Positions 19,674 through 27,989 of a stretch of 64,000 bases of DNA are shown one piece after another. This DNA is from Martelella sp. NC20 (GTDB lineage Bacteria > Pseudomonadota > Alphaproteobacteria > Rhizobiales > Rhizobiaceae), in assembly GCF_013459645.1 (NCBI RefSeq), contig NZ_CP054861.1:5258001-5322000 (forward strand). Reading direction: 5' to 3'. Within the stretch, counting starts at the first letter, position 1; each line of letters opens with the position of its first letter. The notes beneath the pieces are model-generated. The model did not search any database. It saw nothing but the letters and a program-made list of their open reading frames with translations, and was not told the origin of the DNA. The translations under genes and the position numbers were made by a program.

Positions 19674-20895
19674 ATGGCGGATTTTTTTTGAGGAGGCGGG
19701 TGTTTTTCTGGGATATTTCGAGGATATTCCGGACGGGCGTGAGGTCGGCAAGGTCGGCTACCCACTGAGCGAGGTGCTGCTGCTGTGCCTGCTGGCGGTA
19801 TTGTCGGGGGCGGAAACCTTCACGGACATCGCGAATTTTGGCCATCGGAAACTGAGTTTTCTGCGTCGGTTTCGGCCCTTTTCCGGTGGCACACCGTCGC
19901 ATGACCATCTCGGCGACATCCTTGCCACGCTTGATGCCGCGGCGTTTCAGCGCTGTTTTGTCGCCTGGGTCACGTCGCTGACCGGCCTGGCGACAGAGGT
20001 GATCGCCATCGATGGCAAGACCGTGCGCCGGTCGAAAGGGGCCAAGGCGGCGATCCACATGGTCTCGGCGTTCGCCGCGCGCCAACGTCTGGTGCCGGGT
20101 CAGGTCAAGGTTGGCGACAAGGCTAGAGCATCGGGCGATTAGTTGGCATCGCCCGATGCTCTAGATTCTTCATTTTGACGCGTCGGGTTAACGAAAAACC
20201 GGATTCCACTTTTTCGCCCGAAGCTCTAACGAGATCGTCGCGATCCCCCACCTTCTGAAGGTGCTGGCGATCGAGGGGGCGATCGTGACCATCGACGCCA
20301 TGGGCTGCCAGCGTGCGATCGCGCAGCAGATCGTCGACCAGAAGGCCGACCATGTCCTCGCCCTCAAGGGCAATCAAAGCGCGCTGCGCGACGATATCAG
20401 CCTGTTCGTGACCGAGCGGAAAGCCAGGCAATACGCCGATACCGTGATCAGTCGACATGAGACCGTCGATGGCGATCATGGTCGCATCGAAACCACGACC
20501 GCGACTGTCCTGCATGATATCGCCTGGCTTCAGCAACGCCACAAATGGCCCGCCCTGAAATCCGTCGTCGTCATCGACGGCATACGCGAAACCGGCAGCA
20601 AAACCGAGCGGGAGACCCGCTTATACATCAGTTCTCTGAATCTGCCCGCCGACAAGTTCGGACCGATCGTTCGCAGTCATTGGGCCATTGAAAACAGCCT
20701 GCACTGGGTGATGGACATGGTCTTCCGCGACGACGAATGCCGCGTGCGAACCGAAAACGCCCCAGCCAATTCACCACCATCAAACATATCGCAACCAATC
20801 TGCTGCGATTGCCGACCTCCAGAGATTCACTCCGCTCAAGGCGAAAAATCGCCGCCTGGGACGACGACTTCCTCGCAAGCCTCATTGCCCGATGA
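19674..20895 (+). pseudogene. ISAs1-family transposase, three lesions
   Basis: The translated pieces match the ISAs1-type DDE transposase: YPLSEVLLLCLLAVLSGAET, AIDGKTVRRS, MVSAFAARQRLVPGQVKVGD, then VTIDAMGCQRAIAQQIVD, ADHVLALKGNQ and HWAIENSLHWVMDMVF. Three lesions kill it. First, a run of eight T (19682-19689) where seven would keep ATG 19674 in frame. Second, a 103-bp insertion (20126-20228) that shifts the frame by one. Third, one T missing near 20772 (CAATTCACC for an expected CAATTTCACC), after which the correct ending (WDDDFLASLIAR, stop at 20893) is in another frame. An ATG at 19652 with a better ribosome site is an alternative start. Confidence 0.85.
20126..20226. mobile_element. 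MITE-like palindromic insertion in the transposase, TA-flanked
   Basis: 101 bases flanked by TA on both sides (20124-20125 and 20227-20228). Its ends are GAGCATCGGGCG and CGCCCGAAGCTC, inverted with one mismatch. The left part also forms a perfect 17-bp hairpin (20123-20139 with 20148-20164). Removing the insert plus one TA joins GACAAGGCTAACGAG, which reads DKANE and restores the transposase frame (103 bases, 1 modulo 3, equals the frame offset between the two halves). TA duplication is typical of elements moved by IS630/Tc1-mariner transposases. Confidence 0.8.
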
Positions 20896-20991
20896 TCCGT
20901 TCAACCGATTCCCCTGGCACGGTGGGCTCCATCAGAACGCACGGCGATCTAAGCTTACCGGTCAAACAAAAGCATGGGCGCCCATAACCAT

Positions 20992-22266
20992 TTATGCGAG
21001 AGGTTTGAATGCATTCTGCACCGGAATTTCCGGAGCAGTAGTATTTTCGCAAACAATAAGGTCGTATTTTCCGTCTCCACGCGCCACCCACTGACCGCCC
21101 ACCAACGGGGTCTGGCTGACATTTTTTAGGGGTCCATTCGCCCAGGAAACGGGACCGACAATTGATGCGTAATCGGTTTTTGTGATCGCCTCCAAAACGG
21201 CCGCTTTGTCTTTGGGATTGCTGGAACGCTTCAGCACGTCAACGGCAACCTCGAGCAGAGCGTGCTTATAGCCGGTGGGCTGGATCCACTGCTGGCCACT
21301 CGCCTTTTCATATCCAGCGGCAAGTTCGGCCGAGGACTGACCGGTCAGCCCGGATTTAAACGGGTGATTTGGTGACCACCAGACCTCGGATGACACACCG
21401 TCACCATTGGCGCCGAGGGCCGCGACGGCTGAAGGGAACAGCAACGCCTTCGCCACCGTTACTGCCTTCGGGCGGAAGCCCTGCTGGGCGCACTGCGCCC
21501 AAAAGGTGGTGAAATCGGGCGGGAGGAACACACCCGAGACAATGTCGACACCCGCTGCTTTCAATTGCGAAATCTGAGCGGAAAAGTCATCGCTCAGTGG
21601 TTGATGAAAACCGGCATCCACAACCTCATAACCCCGGGCCTTGAACAAAGGGGGCAAACCATGTTCAGCATTGGATAGCGGCACCCCGTCACTATCATTG
21701 GACCAGAGTACGCCAACCTTTTTGTTCGTGTCCAATTGGTTCCAGAGCGAGGTGTAGCTGTCAACAATCTGGCCCGCCCCCCAGAAAAAGTGGTAGGTCC
21801 AACCAAACCCTTCAGCCGGATTTCCACCACGGCCAAAGAAGTGTCCGTCCCAGGGTGTATCCGTTGAAATGCAAGGCACCTCATTCAACTCACATTGATC
21901 TGCCACCGGGTTAGTCGTGTCAGCAGTCGATGACGCAAGCATCAGATCGACGTCATCATCAAGAATAAGTTGACTGGCTACTTCCGAGGCATAGCTTGGG
22001 CTGGATTGACTGTCTTTAACGATGATCTCGACAGGATGAACCTGTCCATTAATTTCAATCCCCGCACCGAGGGCGGCGCGTACACCAGCCAGCACATACT
22101 CATCCGAGGCACCAAAAGCAGCGATGGGGCCGGTTTGTGGACTGACAAACCCGACCTTGATCGTTTCACCGGTCGCAGCGAATGCACGGTGTTGTAAAAA
22201 CGCAGGAGCAGCCAAAGCTGCGGCCCCGGCGCCCAGAAATGTTCTACGGTTCAATCCCTTGGCCAT
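20992..22266 (-). CDS. ABC transporter substrate-binding protein, branched-chain-amino-acid type (Tat signal)
   Basis: A 424-residue periplasmic binding protein of the Peripla_BP_6 / LivJ class, feeding the ABC importer encoded divergently at 24.0-27.4 kb. The N-terminus has a twin-arginine signal, NRRTFLGAGAAALAAPAF, with cleavage probably near residue 30 (AFA-ATG). The body begins IKVGFVSPQTGPIAAFG, standard for the class, and includes VEIIVKDSQSSPSYASEVA. Members of this class bind amino acids but also aromatic acids and amides; with a flavoprotein hydroxylase gene next door, an aromatic ligand is plausible. The ATG at 22266 has GGGAGGATAAAGA upstream, a good ribosome site. Confidence 0.92.
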   Translation of the reverse strand: MAKGLNRRTFLGAGAAALAAPAFLQHRAFAATGETIKVGFVSPQTGPIAAFGASDEYVLAGVRAALGAGIEINGQVHPVEIIVKDSQSSPSYASEVASQLILDDDVDLMLASSTADTTNPVADQCELNEVPCISTDTPWDGHFFGRGGNPAEGFGWTYHFFWGAGQIVDSYTSLWNQLDTNKKVGVLWSNDSDGVPLSNAEHGLPPLFKARGYEVVDAGFHQPLSDDFSAQISQLKAAGVDIVSGVFLPPDFTTFWAQCAQQGFRPKAVTVAKALLFPSAVAALGANGDGVSSEVWWSPNHPFKSGLTGQSSAELAAGYEKASGQQWIQPTGYKHALLEVAVDVLKRSSNPKDKAAVLEAITKTDYASIVGPVSWANGPLKNVSQTPLVGGQWVARGDGKYDLIVCENTTAPEIPVQNAFKPLA

Positions 22267-22318
22267 TCTTTATCCTCCCTGGTTGAATTAACCGGTCACT
22301 CTCTTTTGCGGTCGCCAA

Positions 22319-23923
22319 TCACTCAGCTGCCACCAAGTGGTGGACGTGGCACTGGCGCTCAAACTCCATCAGCAGCGCACTTAGGCCCGCAGCATCCGAG
22401 GCGCCTCCGAACAGATAAAAGTCCGGACGAACAAGCATAGCTTGCAAATTTCGCTCATCCATGAAGCGGCCAAACTGCCCTTGGGTGTCGCCAATCTGGT
22501 TATCTGTGGCGGTGCGGCGGTCGGCGACATTGACGATCTGAATTTCGCGTCTGGCGCAAATGGCGGCATCAACCTCGGAAGGCTTAAAATCGCCATTCAG
22601 AACCAAAGTGAATCCCACCGGCACGAAGCTATCATACCTTTCAGTTTTGCCCTGGTGCCGCACCGCGCCATGGGGGCTGAGTTCACCTGCCGGGGCAACA
22701 ACGACTCCCGATTTGTCACGTTGCAGCATCCCATCAGTCAGAATGGGGAAAGGTGCCGGACGGGGGGCATTGCCACCAAGAAACATTTCGTCTCTTTTTG
22801 CGGCTTCAGCCTTGTCCGGCATGCAGATGATCGACCCGAGGAACATCGAGATCTTGATAATATCGGTGACGTGTGGAGCCCGCTCCGGGGTGTAGGTTTC
22901 CAGCAGCGACGCATCAGCCTTGCCTGACATGACAAGATCCAGTTTCCAGGCCAGGTTCCACGCATCGCGCAGCCCAGCACACATGCCCTGCCCCATGAAT
23001 GGCGGCATGACGTGAGCCGCGTCACCAGCCAGAAATATGCGCCCTTTTTGGAAAGTGTCAGCCACAAGGCTGCGGAAGGTATAAACAGTGTGGCGCACCA
23101 ATTCGCCCTGATCCGGCTTTATCCAATCGCCAAGCAGCTCCCATACCTTTTCTTCCTTGTTCATCTCCTCGCGCGTTTCATGAGGCAAACGCATGAACTC
23201 CCAGCGCCGACAGACCCGCCCATCAGCTTCGATACCGCCTGGAACGATAGTAGTTGGCCGCTCCGGATTGGCATATTGTCCGGCTTCGGGAATACCCAAG
23301 TCACGGGCGGTCAGACCATTGTTCAAAGCAAAGTCAATCACCAGCCAATCCGCTTCAAATCCTAGATCCGAACGGCCAATACCGAGGTTCTCGCGGACAA
23401 AACTGTTAGCACCGTCAATGCCAAGTACGTACCGGGCAGTCACCTCACGAATTTCACCTGTCTTGGCATCTTTGATGGTGACAACCGCATAGTCATCGGT
23501 TTGCCGAACTCCGACACATTCGGCGTTGAAAGTAAGGTCAACACCCGGTGCATTCTTGACCTGAGTGTCCATCGCGCGTTCGAAAGTCGGCTGATGAATA
23601 AACGTCACTTCAGCGCCGCCGGACACCGATCCGGCCGACCAGTCAATCGCCAGAAGCTCTTTCCAGTCGGCGTTGAACCAACGGTAGACCGGCGCATCTG
23701 TACACACCGACTTTGCAACGTCACCCAAGCCAGCGGCGTGTAAAACTCGGTAGAGCTCGTGATCAATACACACCGCGCGCGGCAAAGGGTACACATCCGC
23801 AAATCGTTCAAAAATGCCCACACTCCAACCCAGTCGATTCAAGAACAAGGCGGACGCCTTGCTGACCGGGCCATAGCCGATCTGAACAACATCATAATCC
23901 ACGTTCTTGCTTGATACCGACAT
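22319..23923 (-). CDS. FAD-dependent aromatic monooxygenase (MhpA/PheA-like)
   Basis: A 534-residue class A flavoprotein monooxygenase resembling 3-(3-hydroxyphenyl)propionate hydroxylase and similar ring hydroxylases, which use NAD(P)H and O2. The dinucleotide fold near the N-terminus reads VVQIGYGPVSKAS, where the usual third glycine of GxGxxG is Ser21. The DG motif is LGIDGANSFVRE and the second FAD motif is GRIFLAGDAAHVMPP (about residue 300), followed by GQGMCAGLRDAWNLAWKL. A thioredoxin-like C-terminal region follows, as in MhpA. It is 52 bases upstream of the binding-protein gene, probably one transcript. Substrate unknown; no ring-cleavage gene is present nearby. Confidence 0.88.
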   Translation of the reverse strand: MSVSSKNVDYDVVQIGYGPVSKASALFLNRLGWSVGIFERFADVYPLPRAVCIDHELYRVLHAAGLGDVAKSVCTDAPVYRWFNADWKELLAIDWSAGSVSGGAEVTFIHQPTFERAMDTQVKNAPGVDLTFNAECVGVRQTDDYAVVTIKDAKTGEIREVTARYVLGIDGANSFVRENLGIGRSDLGFEADWLVIDFALNNGLTARDLGIPEAGQYANPERPTTIVPGGIEADGRVCRRWEFMRLPHETREEMNKEEKVWELLGDWIKPDQGELVRHTVYTFRSLVADTFQKGRIFLAGDAAHVMPPFMGQGMCAGLRDAWNLAWKLDLVMSGKADASLLETYTPERAPHVTDIIKISMFLGSIICMPDKAEAAKRDEMFLGGNAPRPAPFPILTDGMLQRDKSGVVVAPAGELSPHGAVRHQGKTERYDSFVPVGFTLVLNGDFKPSEVDAAICARREIQIVNVADRRTATDNQIGDTQGQFGRFMDERNLQAMLVRPDFYLFGGASDAAGLSALLMEFERQCHVHHLVAAE

Positions 23924-23986
23924 CCGCGGACCTCCTCATTTCGTCCCAAAACCGTCGGAACTAAATTGCACAGAAATGCCGCAGTA

Positions 23987-24009
23987 GCAATATTAATATA
24001 TTATATTGC
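23987..24009. promoter_or_regulatory. AT-rich dyad in the divergent promoter region
   Basis: GCAATAT (23987-23993) and ATATTGC (24003-24009) form a 7-bp inverted repeat around a 9-base AT-only centre, in the 139-base space between the monooxygenase and transporter genes. The position suits an operator or overlapping divergent promoters. No regulator gene for it is identified. Confidence 0.45.
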
Positions 24010-24062
24010 ATATCGTGTATTCTTGCGTTAGCCATGAAGGACGGCATACGGGAGGGTTCGGG

Positions 24063-24803
24063 TTGGCGGACTTTGCATTGGAGGCTACCGGTTTATGCAA
24101 AGCCTACGGCGCTTTGCAGGTGACTCGCGATGTTTCAATACATCTGGAACCGGGAAAAGCGCTCGGAATAATCGGGCCGAATGGCGCGGGAAAAACCACG
24201 CTGTTCAATCTGCTCACCGGCACCACGCGCGCTGATTCAGGCGCGATCAGTCTATTTGGAGACGACATTACCAATGCGCAAGCGCGCAAGCGTTGTCGTA
24301 TGGGTATCGCCCGCAGCTTTCAGGTGCCCCAGCCTTTCGGTGGCTTGAGCGTGTTTGAGAATGTTTTGGTCGCGGCAGCTTTCGGTCAGGGCCTGTCCGA
24401 AACTGAGGCCCGTGCTCCAGCCGAAGAAGCCCTGCGCCGATGCAGACTGTGGCCGAAGGCGCTCACCAAGGCTGGTCAAATTGGACTATTGGATCGTAAG
24501 CGACTGGAACTTGCGCGCTCGATCGCCACCGCTCCCAAGCTGATATTGCTGGATGAAATTGCTGGTGGCCTTACAGATGCGGAATGCGTCAGCCTTATTG
24601 ATCTGATCCTCTCGATAAAGGAATCCGGCGTAACCATTATATGGATCGAACACGTCCTGCACGCACTCCTGAAAATCGTAGACCGCGTCATGGTGCTGGA
24701 TTTTGGCGAAAAAATTGCCGAGGGCGCACCCGAGGAGATCATGCAGGACCCTCAGGTCAGGGCGGTTTATCTAGGACTATCTGATGAGGCCGCACATGGT
24801 TGA
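24063..24803 (+). CDS. Branched-chain-type ABC transporter ATPase (LivG-like)
   Basis: About 246 residues; the cytoplasmic ATPase of a LivGFHM-type importer. Walker A is GPNGAGKTT (about residues 39-47), the Q-loop is in SFQVPQPFGGLSVFENV, and Walker B is LILLDEIAGGL. The usual LSGGQ signature is replaced by IGLLDRKRLELAR, a variant known in a subgroup of LivG proteins that carry LTLPDRKRLE. I chose TTG 24063 because GGGAGGG precedes it and the protein then begins LADFALEATGLCKAYG; the frame is open further up to 24006. The first of four tightly packed transporter genes. Confidence 0.88.
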   Translation: MADFALEATGLCKAYGALQVTRDVSIHLEPGKALGIIGPNGAGKTTLFNLLTGTTRADSGAISLFGDDITNAQARKRCRMGIARSFQVPQPFGGLSVFENVLVAAAFGQGLSETEARAPAEEALRRCRLWPKALTKAGQIGLLDRKRLELARSIATAPKLILLDEIAGGLTDAECVSLIDLILSIKESGVTIIWIEHVLHALLKIVDRVMVLDFGEKIAEGAPEEIMQDPQVRAVYLGLSDEAAHG

Positions 24804-25500
24804 GCCGCTTCTTTCAGTCGACCGACTTTCCTCAGGATATGGCGATTTTCAGGCACTATTCGATGTGTCTTTTGACCTCGCTCAAGGCGAGGTACTTGGC
24901 CTTGTCGGCGCTAACGGCGCGGGAAAAACTACACTTTTTCACGCTATTCTCGGTTTATTGCCCCGCAAGGACAGCATGGTGCGCTTTCAAGGACGCTCCA
25001 TTGGCTCCACACCTCCGGACGCACTGGCGGCCATGGGGATCGTTTTGGTTCCTGAGGGACGCCGCCTGTTTCGCTCGCTCTCAGTGGAAGAAAACCTGAA
25101 AATTGCTGCAGACTACGGTCGCAGAGGGTCGTGGGATATCTCCAAGGTGTATGAGCTATTTCCGATTTTAGCCGAAAAGCGGCATCACCCTGGACAGTCA
25201 TTGTCTGGCGGTCAGCAACAAATGGTGGCTATTGGGCGCGCTCTTGTGGCTAACCCGGCTTTAATCCTTTTTGACGAAATCAGTCTCGGTTTGGCGCCCA
25301 TAGTTGTGAACGATGTCTATGCAGCAATGCCCAAAATCCTCGGATCTGGAATCGGCGCAGTGATCGTCGAGCAAGATATCGAGCGAGCGCGAAGCGTTTC
25401 AAACGCGCTGGTCTGCCTGCGCGAGGGGAGAGTTGCCTTGCAGGGGCCCGCGAACGCATTGACAAAACAAGCGCTTGTCACCGCTTACTTCGGAGACTGA
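24796..25500 (+). CDS. Branched-chain-type ABC transporter ATPase (LivF-like)
   Basis: About 234 residues; the second ATPase of the importer. Walker A is GANGAGKTT, the signature is canonical (LSGGQQQMVAIGRAL), and Walker B is ALILFDEISLGLAP, the LivF form. I chose ATG 24796, 8 bases inside the preceding gene, because GAGG lies at a good distance before it; ATG 24784 is also possible. Overlap with livG-like and near-overlap with the following permease show a coupled operon. Confidence 0.88.
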   Translation: MVEPLLSVDRLSSGYGDFQALFDVSFDLAQGEVLGLVGANGAGKTTLFHAILGLLPRKDSMVRFQGRSIGSTPPDALAAMGIVLVPEGRRLFRSLSVEENLKIAADYGRRGSWDISKVYELFPILAEKRHHPGQSLSGGQQQMVAIGRALVANPALILFDEISLGLAPIVVNDVYAAMPKILGSGIGAVIVEQDIERARSVSNALVCLREGRVALQGPANALTKQALVTAYFGD

Positions 25501-25501
25501 C

Positions 25502-26362
25502 ATGAGTTTAATCGACACCATTTTGCAAGGCGTGCTGCTGGGTGGACTCTATACGCTGTTTGCCGTTGGTCTCTCATTGATTTTTGGCGTAATGAAGCTG
25601 GTGAACATCGCGCATGGCGATTTCATCGTCCTCGCCGCCTATATCGCACAAATGGCGATTAGCGCCACGGGAATGCACCCATTGGTGTCTCTTATCATTG
25701 TGGTACCGGTGATGGCTGGTATCGGCTACGCACTGCAACGCCACATCCTGACGCGGATTATGGGCGAAGATCTCCTGCCGCCACTTTTAGTTACCTTTGG
25801 GCTCGCCGTCATTCTCCAGAACGGCCTGCTCACGGCATTTTCCTCGAATGCACAACGTCTGCCTGCGGGAACGCTGGAAACGACCAGCCTCGCTATCGGT
25901 GACATCAATCTCGGCATTTTACCATTGCTGACATTGGCAGTCGCAATTGCCCTTATATTCGGATTGGAGTGGCTGTTCTCCAGCACAAAGATTGGCCGCG
26001 CTTTCCGTGCCACCTCTGACGATCCGCAAATCGCTATGGTGATCGGGGTCAAAACCTCAAGAATATTCGCACTCGCGATGGCCCTGTGCTTTGCCACCAT
26101 TGCGATCGCCGGGGTGCTGCTGGCGATCCGGTCAAATTTTGATCCTTTTTCTGGTCCCGCCCGCCTGATCTTCGGCTTTGAAGCGGTGATCATCGGCGGT
26201 CTGGGCAGCTTTTGGGGAACCTTGGCTGGCGGAGTGATTTTGGGAATAGCTCAGGCCCTGGGCGGGCAAATTTCACCTCAGTTTCAGGTGCTCGCCGGAC
26301 ACTTGGTCTTCTTCACCGTCCTCGCACTGCGCCCGCGCGGTCTTTTCGCCAAGGGATCCTGA
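25502..26362 (+). CDS. Branched-chain-type ABC transporter permease (LivH-like)
   Basis: About 286 residues, highly hydrophobic, with roughly eight membrane segments. The N-terminus IDTILQGVLLGGLYTLFAVGLSLIFGVMKLVNIAHGDF is the signature of LivH permeases (shown here in part: LFAVGLSLIFGVMKLVNIAH). The cytoplasmic coupling loop TKIGRAFRATSDDPQIAMVIG and the ending GGLGSFWGTLAGG are also typical. ATG 25502 starts one base after the previous stop; the frame to 25475 adds residues not usual for the family. Confidence 0.9.
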   Translation: MSLIDTILQGVLLGGLYTLFAVGLSLIFGVMKLVNIAHGDFIVLAAYIAQMAISATGMHPLVSLIIVVPVMAGIGYALQRHILTRIMGEDLLPPLLVTFGLAVILQNGLLTAFSSNAQRLPAGTLETTSLAIGDINLGILPLLTLAVAIALIFGLEWLFSSTKIGRAFRATSDDPQIAMVIGVKTSRIFALAMALCFATIAIAGVLLAIRSNFDPFSGPARLIFGFEAVIIGGLGSFWGTLAGGVILGIAQALGGQISPQFQVLAGHLVFFTVLALRPRGLFAKGS

Positions 26363-26365
26363 ACG

Positions 26366-27358
26366 ATGCGCTTGTCGCCTGTCACTATATTCTTTGCAAT
26401 TGCCACAGCCGCATTGATTGCTGCCCCACTCTGGACAGATGCTGGTGGGCTACGTCTGCTGGGTGAGATTCTCTGCTTCATGTCATTGGCAGTGCTTTGG
26501 AACCTGCTGGCAGGCTATGCGGGACTGGTTTCCGTCGGCCAACAGGCCTTTGTCGGCATTGGCGCCTATGTGCTGTTTTCCGCCAGCATATTCCTCGGGA
26601 TTTCACCGATTTTAGCGATCCCGCTGGCAGTTGCCGCCTCTGGCATCGTCGCTCTGATCTTCGCGCCGCTGTTGTTCCGATTGGAAGGTGCCTATTTTTC
26701 GATTGGCACCTGGGTCGCTGCTGAAACCGTCCTCTTGATTTTTAGCATGATCCGTCCACTGGGCGGCGGTGCCGGCATGTCTTTGCCAGTTGCCGTCGTA
26801 AAAGGTATCGCGGCCAGCAAAACTTGGCGTGAGTTTACGATTTACTGGCTGGTCCTCGCGCTCGGGCTCGCGACACTGTTAGGCACTTACGCGCTGCTGC
26901 GTTCCAAAGCCGGCCTGGCTTTGATGGCAATGCGAGACAACAGCTTGGCAGCAGCCTCATTGGGCATCGATATCTGGCGTGCGAAACTCATGACCTATGT
27001 CGCGGTTGCTGCAATGACTGGCGGCATCGGTTCGGTAATCTTCCTGCAGAAGCTGCGCATTTCTCCCAGTGCGGCTTTCAACCTCAACGATTGGACAGTC
27101 TTCGTAATTTTCGCCGTGGTAATCGGCGGCATCGGGCGACTGGAAGGCGCAATTATTGGCACACTGGTTTACTTTCTGCTGCGCGAACTCCTTGCGGATT
27201 ACGGATCTGTTTATCTGATTGTTCTGGGATCGGTCGCCATTTTGACAATGCTTCTTTCGCGAAATGGTATCTGGGGAATATTGGAGCGCGCCAAGATCGC
27301 CCCGCTGTTTGCAACTACGCGAAAGCCTGCCGCTGCAAGCGCCAGAGAGCTTACATGA
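26366..27358 (+). CDS. Branched-chain-type ABC transporter permease (LivM-like)
   Basis: A 330-residue polytopic permease, partner of the LivH-like protein. LivM hallmarks are WNLLAGYAGLVSVGQQAFVGIGAY, TKAGLALMAMRDN-like (here SKAGLALMAMRDNSLAAASLG) and VVIGGIGRLEGAIIGTLVY. It starts 3 bases after the LivH-like stop. It is the last gene of the transporter operon; the next 600 bases hold only gene remnants. Confidence 0.9.
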   Translation: MRLSPVTIFFAIATAALIAAPLWTDAGGLRLLGEILCFMSLAVLWNLLAGYAGLVSVGQQAFVGIGAYVLFSASIFLGISPILAIPLAVAASGIVALIFAPLLFRLEGAYFSIGTWVAAETVLLIFSMIRPLGGGAGMSLPVAVVKGIAASKTWREFTIYWLVLALGLATLLGTYALLRSKAGLALMAMRDNSLAAASLGIDIWRAKLMTYVAVAAMTGGIGSVIFLQKLRISPSAAFNLNDWTVFVIFAVVIGGIGRLEGAIIGTLVYFLLRELLADYGSVYLIVLGSVAILTMLLSRNGIWGILERAKIAPLFATTRKPAAASARELT

Positions 27359-27418
27359 GACCGCCCTTTCTTTTCTGTGCTTATCTACGAGTGGAGGACT
27401 TGTCGGCGACGTTCCGCT

Positions 27419-27660
27419 TTAGAAGCGGTTCCTGAGACTCTCCATCACAGTCTCAGTGCCGGAGAAAACCTTGTAGAGATAACTCCGCGAGATACCGCAG
27501 GCCCTCGCAATCCTGTCCGGCGTGAGACCGGCATCGGCGTAATGGCTGTCAAGAAACGCGAGTATCCGTGCGCGGACTGCCTGCAAGGCGAGGTTATCCT
27601 GGAAACAGGAAACGACAGCTTCCGCTTCAAAGCCAGCTCGGCCACCGCGGCACAGAAGAG
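27419..27660 (-). pseudogene. AraC/XylS-type regulator, C-terminal fragment
   Basis: On the minus strand one frame reads ILAFLDSHYADAGLTPDRIA, then RACGISRSYLYKVFSGTETV, ending NRF and a stop at 27419. This is the first helix-turn-helix of an AraC-type DNA-binding domain. The rest of the domain and the whole sensor domain are missing, and no start codon fits, so it is a remnant. It may once have controlled the adjacent transporter or the aromatic operon. Confidence 0.65.
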
Positions 27661-27704
27661 AGGAGAAAAAGCCAACCCCTTGACCAAACCCTGATCAGAA
27701 AACC

Positions 27705-27736
27705 ATACCAACGGTCATTGAAAATGACCGTTGGTA
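27705..27736. repeat. Perfect 15-bp inverted repeat
   Basis: ATACCAACGGTCATT (27705-27719) and its exact complement (27722-27736) are separated by two bases. It lies between the AraC and IS630 remnants and looks like a small mobile palindrome or the end of one. Confidence 0.7.
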
Positions 27737-27825
27737 TTCCGTTTTCGAATTCCCAAGTCACCAGGACAATTGGGAAACTCGCAATTCCTGCAAGGCGAGG
27801 ATGCGTCAGCATCATCTTCGCGCCT

Positions 27826-27951
27826 TGGTATAACTGGCTCTCCAACCGCGTTTTCAAGTCCTACGACGATATCGTCAACCACTGCTGCCACGCTTGGCGA
27901 ACTCTGCAGCAGCTGCCATGGAAGATCATGTCAATTGGCCGACGCCAATAG
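27826..27951 (+). pseudogene. IS630-family transposase, C-terminal fragment
   Basis: The plus-strand frame reads WYNWLSNRVFKSYDDIVNHC followed by CHAWRTLQQLPWKIMSIG and a stop at 27951. This is the conserved C-terminus of IS630-type transposases (NWLSNRVFxSYDDIVDxCCxAW ... IMSIG). The catalytic DDE domain is absent. IS630 transposases target TA, which fits the TA-flanked insertion at 20126. Confidence 0.75.
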
Positions 27952-27989
27952 GCGCAAGGGTTCTGATCATTGACGGCTGGTATAAACAC

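Larger units (their letters stand above)
19569..20916 (+). mobile_element. ISAs1-family insertion sequence, degenerate
   Basis: An element carrying one broken transposase. Proposed ends are CAGGGCGATCGGGT (from 19569) and AACCGATTCCCCTG (to 20916), inverted copies matching at 11 of 14 positions. No convincing target duplication flanks them, so the boundaries are tentative. A short hairpin (GCTCCTC...GAGGAGC, about 19625-19645) lies before the transposase start. Confidence 0.6.

Noticed and set aside
19555..20930. Target-site duplication for the ISAs1-type element
   Set aside because: The bases flanking the proposed ends (TGGACGGA on the left, GCACGGTG on the right) do not match well enough to be called a duplication.
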